DNA of 64,000 bases from Pseudomonas canadensis (GTDB taxonomy: Bacteria; Pseudomonadota; Gammaproteobacteria; Pseudomonadales; Pseudomonadaceae), in contig NZ_AYTD01000011.1 in assembly GCF_000503215.1 (NCBI RefSeq), forward strand, positions 434,001 to 498,000. Direction: 5' to 3'. Positions 56,342 through 64,000 of this stretch are shown here, one piece after another (position 1 is the stretch's first letter; the number at the start of each line of letters is the position of its first letter). Made by a program: the position numbers and the translations under genes. The notes beneath the pieces were generated by a model. The model ran no database searches and was not told the DNA's origin. It saw only the letters and a program-made list of their open reading frames with translations.

Positions 56342-57496
56342 ATGCCTCAACTCTCCCTGTCCGGAGTGCGTAACTTGGGCGCCCTGGCGTTATTTCTCGC
56401 CACCGGCCACTGCCTGGCCGCCGACGACCTGCGCGCCGTGGTGGATGCCAGCGTCAAGCCGCTGATGCAGCAACAGTCTATTCCAGGCCTCGTTGTCGGT
56501 GTCGTCAAGGACGGCAAGGCGCAATACTTTAACTACGGCGTTGCCAGTAAAGACGCCAAACAGCCTGTCAGTGAGAACACCCTGTTTGAAATCGGCTCGG
56601 TCAGCAAGACCTTCACCGCCACCCTCGCCGGCTATGCCGTGGCGAGCGGCAAACTGACCCTCACCGACCCGGCCAGCCAGTACCTGCCAGCGTTGCGCGG
56701 CGGCAAGTTCGACCACATCAGCCTACTCAACCTGGGCACCTACACCGCCAGTGGCCTGCCGCTGCAATTTCCCCGCGCGGCGGACAACACCCAGCACATG
56801 ATCAGCTACTTCCAGCAGTGGAAACCCGACTTCGCCCCGGGTACCCAACGCCTGTATTCCAACCCGAGCCTGGGCCTGTTCGGCTACCTGGCGGCGCAGA
56901 GCCTGAAGCAGCCGTTTGATCAACTGATGGAGAAAACCCTGCTTGCGAAACTGGGGCTCAAGCACACCTTCGTCACTGTTCCCAAGAGCCAGATGAACCT
57001 GTACGCCCAGGGCTATGGCAAGGACGGACAACCCGTGCGAGTCGGCCCCGGCGCGATGGACAGCGAGGCCTATGGCATCAAGACCAGCGCTTCGGACCTG
57101 TTGCATTACGTAGAGGTCAATATGCGCCCGGCGACACTGGACCCAGTGCTGCAACAAGCCATCACCACCACACACACCGGCTACTACACTGTCGAGGGCA
57201 TGACCCAGGGGCTGGGCTGGGAGATGTACCCTTACCCGATCAAGCTGGACGCCCTGGTGGAGGGCAACTCGACAAAAATGGCGATGGAACCGCATCCGGT
57301 GAACTGGCTGACCCCGCCACAAGCGCCGCATGCCGACACGCTGGTGAACAAAACCGGCTCGACCAATGGGTTCGGTGCGTACGTGGCGTATGTGCCAAGC
57401 AAGGGGATGGGGGTGGTGATCCTGGCAAACAAGAACTACCCGAACGGGGAGCGAGTGAAAGTGGCCCATGCGATCTTGAGTTCGCTGGACCATTAA
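56342..57496 (+). CDS. ampC: Class C beta-lactamase AmpC
   Basis: A 384-aa periplasmic cephalosporinase with a signal peptide ending near LAA-DDLRA. All class C motifs are intact: S86-V-S-K89 (nucleophile Ser and Lys), Y172-S-N174 and K337-T-G339, with NGFGAYVAYVPSK following. The length is usual for AmpC precursors. The gene is single and divergent from ampR, so expression should be inducible by beta-lactams. A REP pair follows the stop. Confidence 0.96.
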   Translation: MPQLSLSGVRNLGALALFLATGHCLAADDLRAVVDASVKPLMQQQSIPGLVVGVVKDGKAQYFNYGVASKDAKQPVSENTLFEIGSVSKTFTATLAGYAVASGKLTLTDPASQYLPALRGGKFDHISLLNLGTYTASGLPLQFPRAADNTQHMISYFQQWKPDFAPGTQRLYSNPSLGLFGYLAAQSLKQPFDQLMEKTLLAKLGLKHTFVTVPKSQMNLYAQGYGKDGQPVRVGPGAMDSEAYGIKTSASDLLHYVEVNMRPATLDPVLQQAITTTHTGYYTVEGMTQGLGWEMYPYPIKLDALVEGNSTKMAMEPHPVNWLTPPQAPHADTLVNKTGSTNGFGAYVAYVPSKGMGVVILANKNYPNGERVKVAHAILSSLDH

Positions 57497-57511
57497 AGGA
57501 CCCAGCGCCCT

Positions 57512-57600
57512 TTGCAGGAGCCGGCTTGCCGGCGATGGCGTCCTTGATTGCTGTACCGAATTCAAGGGCCTCATCGCCGGCAAGCCGGCTCCTACAGGGG
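57512..57600. repeat. REP pair (GGAGCCGGCTTGCCGGCG type)
   Basis: GCAGGAGCCGGCTTGCCGGC GATGGCG (57514-57540) is mirrored by CATCGCCGGCAAGCCGGCTC CTACAGG (57571-57597). It lies between the convergent ends of ampC and dctM. Confidence 0.88.
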
Positions 57601-57605
57601 GGCGA

Positions 57606-58886
57606 CTACATACCAAGCCAGTGCGGCAACGCCAGGGAGATAAACGGCAAGTACGTGACCATGATCAGGAACACCAACAAGATCATCAGCCACGGCAACG
57701 CCGCCCGGATAGTCTGCCCCAGGGTCAGCCCGGTCACCGCCGAGGTCACAAACAGGTTCAACCCCACCGGCGGGTGAACCAGGCCAATCTCCATGTTCAC
57801 CACCATCACGATGCCCAGGTGAATCGGGTCGATGCCCAGCTTCATGGCAATCGGGAAGAAGATTGGCGCCAGGATCAGCACAATGGCTGACGGCTCCATG
57901 AAACTGCCGGCAATCAGCAACACCACGTTGACCATGATCAAAAAGCCAATCGGCGTCAGACCTTCAGACAGCACCCACGCAGTGATTTCCTGGGGAATCT
58001 GTTCGGTGGTCAGCACATGGGCAAAGAGCATGGCATTAGCGATGATAAACATCAGCATGATCGCCAGGCGCCCGGACTCCAGCAGCACCTTGGGGCAATC
58101 GCGCAGCTTCATATCTTTGTAGACGAACAGCGCGACAAACGCCGAGTACACCGCCGCCACCGCCGCGGCTTCGGTCGGGGTGAACATGCCGCTGTAGATG
58201 CCGCCGAGGATGATCACCAGCAGCAACAGGCCCCAAAAGGCACGGCGCGCGCAGGTCAGCCACTCGCGCAAGGTCGCCCGTGGCTGGGCCGGCAGCTTCT
58301 TGATGCGCGCCACGATGTAGATCGCGATCATCAGCATCAGGCCCAGCAGCACCCCTGGAATCACGCCGGCCATGAACAGCTTGCCGACCGAGGTTTCGGT
58401 GGCCGCCGAATACACCACCATCACAATCGACGGCGGAATCAGAATGCCCAAGGTGCCCGCGTTACAGATGATCCCGGCGCCAAACTCCTTCGGGTAACCG
58501 GAACGCACCATGCCGGCCACGGCAATCGAGCCCACCGCCGCCACCGTTGCCGGAGACGAACCGGACAGCGCGGCAAACAACATGCACGCCAGCACCGCCG
58601 CAATCGCCAGGCCACCACGGATGTGGCCGACACAAGCGTTGGCAAAGTCGATCAGGCGTTGCGCCACGCCGCCGGTGGTCATGAACGCACCGGAGAGCAG
58701 GAAGAACGGAATCGCCAGGAAGGTATAGGCGTCGGAGGTCTCGAACAGCTTGATCGCCAGGGAGCTCACCGAGTCCTGGCTGAACATCAGGATTGACACG
58801 GCGCCGGACAGGCCCAGGGAAATCGCGATGGGCACGCCGAGGAACATGAACACGAACAACAACAGGAATAGACAGAGCACGGCCAT
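57606..58886 (-). CDS. TRAP transporter large permease DctM
   Basis: A 426-aa permease with about 12 helices: LFLLLFVFMFLGVPIAISLG, LSGSSPATVAAVGSIAVAGM, LVIILGGIYSGMFTPTEAAA and HPPVGLNLFVTSAVTGLTLG are DctM hallmarks. With DctQ and DctP it forms a sodium-coupled TRAP system, probably for a C4-type dicarboxylate. Its ATG overlaps the dctQ stop by one base (TGATG). Confidence 0.94.
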   Translation of the reverse strand: MAVLCLFLLLFVFMFLGVPIAISLGLSGAVSILMFSQDSVSSLAIKLFETSDAYTFLAIPFFLLSGAFMTTGGVAQRLIDFANACVGHIRGGLAIAAVLACMLFAALSGSSPATVAAVGSIAVAGMVRSGYPKEFGAGIICNAGTLGILIPPSIVMVVYSAATETSVGKLFMAGVIPGVLLGLMLMIAIYIVARIKKLPAQPRATLREWLTCARRAFWGLLLLVIILGGIYSGMFTPTEAAAVAAVYSAFVALFVYKDMKLRDCPKVLLESGRLAIMLMFIIANAMLFAHVLTTEQIPQEITAWVLSEGLTPIGFLIMVNVVLLIAGSFMEPSAIVLILAPIFFPIAMKLGIDPIHLGIVMVVNMEIGLVHPPVGLNLFVTSAVTGLTLGQTIRAALPWLMILLVFLIMVTYLPFISLALPHWLGM

Positions 58887-59518
58887 CAGTGACGCTCCTC
58901 ATGGCTGCCGGCCAACTTGCTGGCCTCACCAGCCTCATCGGCCAGCCCCAACCCGACCTGACGGTGGGTAAAGATGCGGTAGATAATTTCCAGGTAGCGG
59001 ATGAACACCATGGCAAAACCGATGGGCACGATGATCACGATATCGCCCACATCGATGCCGTACTGATCGAGGTCCTCGGCGCCGATATGCGCGCCCATCA
59101 CGGCGCTCACCCACTTGTAGCTGGCGACCATGAACAGCCCGGCGTAGGCCAGGCAGCACAGGCAGGCGAGCATGCCGAGCACGCGTTGCACCGGGCGCCT
59201 GGTCAACTTCACCAGTGCGTCCACGCCAAGGTGGCCGGCAGTGCGCACGCCATAGGAAATACCGAAGAAGATCAGCCAGCCGAACATGGCCTTGGTCAGC
59301 GCCACGCTCCAGGTCATGTCCTGGGCCCAGGTCATGGTGTGGTCACCCAGGGCATTGAAGAAGTTGCTGCTGAAGGCCCACTTGTCGGCCAGGGCAAAAA
59401 ACAGCGTGTAGATGTTGTTGAGCATGACGTAGACAAATGTCACCAGGGTCATGGCGGCCAGCAGGAAGGCGATAAAACCTTCCTCCAGGTGCTCCCAGAC
59501 GCGCCTTAGCGTTTGCAT
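58886..59518 (-). CDS. TRAP transporter small permease DctQ
   Basis: A 210-aa membrane protein with four hydrophobic segments (about residues 13-32, 80-100, 112-135 and 155-175), WSVALTKAMFGWLIFFGISY, then GVRTAGHLGVDALVKL. This is the DctQ pattern with the conserved R-x-x-x-H-x-x-V/I-D. The ATG at 59518 begins MQTLRRVWEHLEEG, the usual start. Its C-terminal tail is charged and cytoplasmic (EASKLAGSHEERH). Confidence 0.92.
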   Translation of the reverse strand: MQTLRRVWEHLEEGFIAFLLAAMTLVTFVYVMLNNIYTLFFALADKWAFSSNFFNALGDHTMTWAQDMTWSVALTKAMFGWLIFFGISYGVRTAGHLGVDALVKLTRRPVQRVLGMLACLCCLAYAGLFMVASYKWVSAVMGAHIGAEDLDQYGIDVGDIVIIVPIGFAMVFIRYLEIIYRIFTHRQVGLGLADEAGEASKLAGSHEERH

Positions 59519-59577
59519 GGCAAAACCTCGCGAAACTAGACGGGGGTATTCACAACAAGTCACTGACGAAACCGGAT

Positions 59578-59672
59578 CAATGTGGGAGCTGGCTTGCCTG
59601 CGATGCGGGCGACTCGGTCTTTCAGGAACACCGAGGCGGTGCCATCGCGGGCAAGCCCGCTCCCACAGGAGT
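59578..59672. repeat. REP pair (GTGGGAGCTGGCTTGCCTGC type) between dctP and dctQ
   Basis: TGTGGGAGCTGGCTTGCCTG CGATGC (59579-59605) is mirrored by CCATCGCGGGCAAGCCCGCT CCCACAG (59642-59668). It lies inside the operon and could tune relative expression of the binding protein and permeases. Confidence 0.85.
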
Positions 59673-59693
59673 CGGGTTTGTTTCAGCAATCGA

Positions 59694-60683
<990 letters not shown>

Positions 60684-60779
60684 TCACCTTCTTATTGTTG
60701 TGTTGTAGGGCAAGGTGCCTGATGTCACGCGTGTAGTGAATTTCGATTTTTTGATACCTGCGTTCGGTCTGGACGAACG

Positions 60780-61595
60780 CTAGATCTGAGCCGCCAACAG
60801 TCGTTGCGCGCGCAGCAACACCGGCGCATCCACCATCTGCCCATCGATCTGATAGGCCCCTGCCCCATGGGCGCCGGCATCCACCACGCGCTGGGCCCAG
60901 GCCAGGTCTTCGGCGCTTGGCGCCAGCGCCTGGTGAATCACGGCCACCTGCTTGGGGTGGATACACAGCGCCCCGGCAAACCCCATCTCATAGGCATGCC
61001 GGATCGAGCGGCGCAGGCCTTCAGGGTCATCGATGGCCGGGTGCACGCCATCCAGCGGTGCGACCAGACCGGCGGCACGGGAATGCACGATCAGCGCCAG
61101 GCGCGCCTGGTCCAGGGCGAACTGGGCGGCCGCAGAATTGCTGCTCAGGTTCAAGTCCAGCGCCAGGTCCAACCCGCCGAATGACAGGCGCTCCACCTGC
61201 GGTGCATGGGCGATCTCGGCCACCGCCAGCAAACCCCGCGCACTCTCGATGATCGGCCAGATGAGTTTGCCGGTGGCCGCCACTACGGCGACCTGGGCTG
61301 CGCTTTCGACCTTCGGCAACAGGACACCCGCCACATTCGGATGCGCCTTGCAGAACGCCACATCCTCAAAATGCCCGGCATGTTCCGGCGCGTTGATCCG
61401 CACCCACACCTGGGCGGCGGGATTGGCCGTCAAAAACGCCCCAAGGTTATCCCGCGCCTGGCGCTTGAGCGGCTCTTCCACCGCATCCTCGAAATCCACG
61501 ATCACCGCGTCGGCACCGCTGGCCAAGGCTTTGGAAAATCGCTCCGGTCGGCTACCGGGTACAAACAACGCAGAGCGCACAAGAGGGTTTGGCAT
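60780..61595 (-). CDS. HpcH/HpaI-family CoA-ester lyase (CitE-like)
   Basis: A 271-aa CitE-like TIM-barrel lyase: RSALFVPGSRPERFSKALAS, GADAVIVDFEDAVEEPLKRQ, WVRINAPEHAGHFEDV, LPKVESAAQVAVVAAT, IIESARGLLAVAEIA, SFGGLDLALDLNL and FAGALCIHPKQVAVIHQAL. The metal-binding Glu/Asp and CoA-binding Arg positions are in place. This family cleaves malyl-, citramalyl- or methylmalyl-CoA esters. Between a CoA transferase and a TRAP system, it most likely splits the CoA ester made by the neighbour. I chose the ATG at 61595; residues above it lack family similarity. Confidence 0.88.
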   Translation of the reverse strand: MPNPLVRSALFVPGSRPERFSKALASGADAVIVDFEDAVEEPLKRQARDNLGAFLTANPAAQVWVRINAPEHAGHFEDVAFCKAHPNVAGVLLPKVESAAQVAVVAATGKLIWPIIESARGLLAVAEIAHAPQVERLSFGGLDLALDLNLSSNSAAAQFALDQARLALIVHSRAAGLVAPLDGVHPAIDDPEGLRRSIRHAYEMGFAGALCIHPKQVAVIHQALAPSAEDLAWAQRVVDAGAHGAGAYQIDGQMVDAPVLLRAQRLLAAQI

Positions 61596-61617
61596 CACAC
61601 AATTCCTTATTGTCACG

Positions 61618-61708
61618 CCCGATGTAGAAGCTGGCTTGCCAGTGATGAGGCCCTTGAAATCAGTGCATGCTCAAGGCCGCCATCGCCGGCAAGCCGGCGC
61701 CTACAACG
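61618..61708. repeat. REP pair (degenerate GGAGCCGGCTTGCCGGCG type) between citE-like and CaiB genes
   Basis: TGTAGAAGCTGGCTTGCCAG TGATGAGGC (61621-61649) is mirrored by CCATCGCCGGCAAGCCGGCG CCTACA (61680-61705). One arm has diverged. Like the REP between dctP and dctQ, it lies within the same-strand gene set. Confidence 0.83.
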
Positions 61709-61718
61709 GGGCGCGGGG

Positions 61719-62912
61719 TCAGATGACGCCGCGGGTTTTCAGGGTTTCGATGGCGTCGGCGCTGAAACCGAGCTGGTCGAGAATGGCTTGGCTGTGCTGC
61801 CCCAACGCGGGCACGGCGTCCATGCGCGGGGTAAACGCGGCATTGCGTCCCGGTGGCAGCAGCGACGGCAACGGCCCCGCCGGGCTATCGACTTCGCGCC
61901 AGCTGTCGCGGGCTTTGAGTTGCGGGTGGTCCCACACGCCTTGCATATCGTTGACCCGGGCGCTGGCGATCTGCGCGTCTTCCAGGCGCAGGATCACCGC
62001 CTCCGCATCCAACTGCGTGAAGCTGTCGACGATGATCTGGCGCAGCACGTCGCGATTGGCCGAGCGCTTGAAGTTGGCGGAGAAACGCTCGTCGGTCGCC
62101 AATGCCGGGGTGAGCAACACCTTGTCGCAGAACGCCGCCCATTCGCGCTCATTTTGTAGGCCGAGCATCACGGTGCCGCCGTCGCCGGTGGGAAACGGTC
62201 CATAGGGATAGATCGTCGAATGCGCTGCCCCGGCACGCGGTGGCTGCGGTGCACCGTCGAACGCGTAGTACATCGGGTAGCCCATCCATTCCACCAGGCT
62301 TTCCAGCATGCTCACGTCGATGCGGCTGCCCTTTCCCGTCTTGCCGCGCAGCAGCAGCGCCGAGAGGATGCCGCTGTAGGCGTACATGCCCGCCGAAATA
62401 TCGGCGATGGAGCAACCGGCCTTGGCCATCTGGTCTTCACCGGGGCCACCGGTCACCGATAGAAAGCCACCTTCGCTCTGGATCAGCAGGTCGTAGGCCT
62501 TTTTCTTTTCATACGGTCCACCTTCGCCGTAGCCAGAAATATCGCAGACGATCAGGCGCGGGAAGCGCTCATGCAATGCCTCGAACGACAGGCCCATGCG
62601 CGCGGCGGCGCCGGGCGCCAGGTTCTGCACCAGTACATCGGCGTCAGCCAGCAGGGCGTCGAGAATATCGCCGGCCTCGTCCTGCTTGAGGTCCAGGGTC
62701 AGGCTTTCCTTGGAGCGGTTGGTCCACACGAAGTGTGAAGCCAGGCCGCGCACGCGCTCGTCGTAGCCACGGGCAAAATCGCCGGCACCGGGGCGCTCGA
62801 CCTTGATCACGCGAGCGCCCAGGTCGGCCAGTTGACGGGTGCAGAACGGCGCGGCAATCGCGTGTTCCAGGCTGACAACGGTGATGCCGTCCAGCGGTCT
62901 TGGGTTAGTCAT
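61719..62912 (-). CDS. CaiB/BaiF-family CoA-transferase
   Basis: A 397-aa type III CoA-transferase: PLDGITVVSLEHAIAAPFCT, RQLADLGARVIKVERPGAGD, NRSKESLTLDLKQDEAGDIL, KAYDLLIQSEGGFLSVTGGP (catalytic Asp in Y-D-L-L), STIYPYGPFPTGDGGTVMLG and VNDMQGVWDHPQLKARDSW. The last block and the overall pattern recall dicarboxylate CoA-transferases (succinyl-CoA:malate/citramalate/itaconate type). It would activate the imported acid before cleavage by the CitE-like lyase. Confidence 0.9.
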   Translation of the reverse strand: MTNPRPLDGITVVSLEHAIAAPFCTRQLADLGARVIKVERPGAGDFARGYDERVRGLASHFVWTNRSKESLTLDLKQDEAGDILDALLADADVLVQNLAPGAAARMGLSFEALHERFPRLIVCDISGYGEGGPYEKKKAYDLLIQSEGGFLSVTGGPGEDQMAKAGCSIADISAGMYAYSGILSALLLRGKTGKGSRIDVSMLESLVEWMGYPMYYAFDGAPQPPRAGAAHSTIYPYGPFPTGDGGTVMLGLQNEREWAAFCDKVLLTPALATDERFSANFKRSANRDVLRQIIVDSFTQLDAEAVILRLEDAQIASARVNDMQGVWDHPQLKARDSWREVDSPAGPLPSLLPPGRNAAFTPRMDAVPALGQHSQAILDQLGFSADAIETLKTRGVI

Positions 62913-62921
62913 GACAGTTCC

Positions 62922-64000
62922 TCAAAGCCAGTCGGCCATGGATACGGCGTTGCGCAGGTCCCAGACCTTGTCGATCAGGGCATTGGCCTGGGCCGGTGTG
63001 CGGGCGTTGCTGAATTGGCTGAGGCGCTGGAATTTATCGGCCAGCTCCGCACGGCTCAGGGTGTTACCCGGATCGCCCTTGGGCTCGTCGATGGCGCCGT
63101 GCAGCGTGCGGCCATCCAGCGTGGTGACGGTAACGCGACCGAGCCAGCGCTGCGGGTAAGCGCGGTCGACTTCGGCGTCGAGGGTCATGCTGACCTTGTC
63201 GCGAAACGCCGAGACCGCTGGATCGGTCAACGCCAGCTCATGGAACTCTGTAAGACCGGCCTTGCCATGCACGGCAATCAGGCCGAGCACGGTGCCCATG
63301 GAGAACTTGGCCTGGTGCACGCTGGTCGGTACTTTCACGCGGCCCAATACATCGATGGCGCCCTGGTGCACCCGGGTTTCCACGTGGGCAATCTGTTCGG
63401 CCTGCAGGCCTTCGCGCTGCATCAAATGCAACAGCGCATCGGCGGCCGGATGGGTATGGCGGCATGAGGCGTGGAACTTGAACGAGGTTTCCAGCAACGC
63501 CCAGCGACTGCCGAGATCGGCAGACAATTTGGCCGGCTCGGCATCACTGGACATACCGGCAGCCAGACCTTGATCGCCTTCAAGAATATTGCGCGCACCG
63601 GTCAGCCCATCCGCCGTCAGGTAAGCGGCGAGCAAGCCGTCCGCTGCGGCTTTCGCCGTGTGCAGTTGCTTGGAATCAGCGGCATCACGCAGGAACTCCC
63701 ACAAGCCGGCCGCCTGGGTACCCGCGCTGCCGAGCAGGTTGATGAATTGTTCTTCGCTGAAATCCAGCAACTTGCCTACGGCTACCGCCGCCGCCAACGT
63801 GCCGACGGTGGCCGTGGTGTGGAAGATGCGGTAGTGGGAACGGCCCATGAATTCGCCGATGCGGATACCCGCTTCATAACCGGCCACCGAAGCCAGCAGC
63901 AAATCGCGACCGGACCTGCCGAGGTCCTGGGCGGCCGCCAGCGCGGCCGGAAACACCACGGTCGCCGGGTGCAGGACGGAGCTGTTGTGCAGATCGTCCT
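62922..64000 (-). CDS. MmgE/PrpD-family protein (N-terminus cut by window edge)
   Basis: The last ~355 residues of an MmgE/PrpD protein; the 5' end is outside the window. The frame stays open to the right edge and includes DDLHNSSVLHPATVVFPAAL, a family block, followed by EAGIRIGEFMGRSHYRIFHT, GTLAAAVAVGKLLDFSEEQF and FKFHASCRHTHPAADALLHL. The family contains 2-methylcitrate dehydratase and cis-aconitate decarboxylase. Here it could hydrate, dehydrate or decarboxylate the substrate of the adjoining CoA-transferase (gap of 9 bp). It is probably the first gene of the operon within view. Confidence 0.88.
   Translation of the reverse strand, partial: DDLHNSSVLHPATVVFPAALAAAQDLGRSGRDLLLASVAGYEAGIRIGEFMGRSHYRIFHTTATVGTLAAAVAVGKLLDFSEEQFINLLGSAGTQAAGLWEFLRDAADSKQLHTAKAAADGLLAAYLTADGLTGARNILEGDQGLAAGMSSDAEPAKLSADLGSRWALLETSFKFHASCRHTHPAADALLHLMQREGLQAEQIAHVETRVHQGAIDVLGRVKVPTSVHQAKFSMGTVLGLIAVHGKAGLTEFHELALTDPAVSAFRDKVSMTLDAEVDRAYPQRWLGRVTVTTLDGRTLHGAIDEPKGDPGNTLSRAELADKFQRLSQFSNARTPAQANALIDKVWDLRNAVSMADWL

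Overview
The window looks like a core chromosomal segment of a fluorescent Pseudomonas, most likely of the P. fluorescens group. This is an inference from the gene families, the high GC and the many REP/REPIN repeats. I see no rRNA, tRNA, CRISPR array, prophage or complete insertion sequence. About 60 genes are packed on both strands, with many 1-8 bp overlaps.

Layout. 1-8 kb: a cut secreted protein, a lipoprotein, a DapA-like lyase, a reverse transsulfuration pair (cystathionine beta-synthase and gamma-lyase) and, convergent to it, an OsmC-YcaO fusion. 8-12 kb: an Aer-type receptor, a LysE-family remnant, a divergent O-methyltransferase/TetR pair with tandem palindromes, and a GNAT enzyme. 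12-15 kb: an isochorismatase-fold hydrolase, an AT-rich HEPN gene that is probably foreign, and a HIT protein. 15-22.3 kb: assimilatory nitrate/nitrite reduction. nirBD and a nitrate reductase-flavoprotein fusion are transcribed divergently. Each has a sigma-54 promoter and a leader with ANTAR-type hexaloop hairpins overlapping an intrinsic terminator. 22.4-25.3 kb: a dCache receptor, a LysR/hydrolase pseudogene and a repeat-rich gap. 25.3-31 kb: a nucleotidyltransferase-kinase pair, UvsE, small conserved proteins, a PQQ-type sugar dehydrogenase lipoprotein and a MarR-GNAT fusion.

31-47.6 kb: a hexuronate-type MFS, ProP, two AraC regulators, a secreted hydrolase with an MFS pump, a CHASE4-PAS-GGDEF-EAL protein, Fsr, a soluble histidine kinase, a membrane GGDEF protein, a MAPEG/DUF2834 pair and a divergent XRE regulator. 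47.7-57.5 kb: amidase, RidA, a DUF6434 protein, an NTF2-like protein, a MocR regulator divergent from an EamA transporter, YceI, a thioesterase, a dienelactone hydrolase, and ampR-ampC. 57.6-64 kb: one minus-strand set reading MmgE/PrpD (cut by the window edge), CaiB CoA-transferase, CitE-like lyase and TRAP transporter DctP-DctQ-DctM. It looks like a complete uptake and CoA-dependent cleavage route for an unidentified organic di- or tricarboxylate.

The strongest discovery-type signal is the matched pair of attenuator leaders at 17.84-18.30 kb. Next come the orphan HEPN gene, the TRAP/CoA operon of unknown substrate, the OsmC-YcaO fusion beside sulfur genes, and several regulator operators readable as perfect palindromes. 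All functions are assigned by reading motifs and family resemblance; no database search was run.
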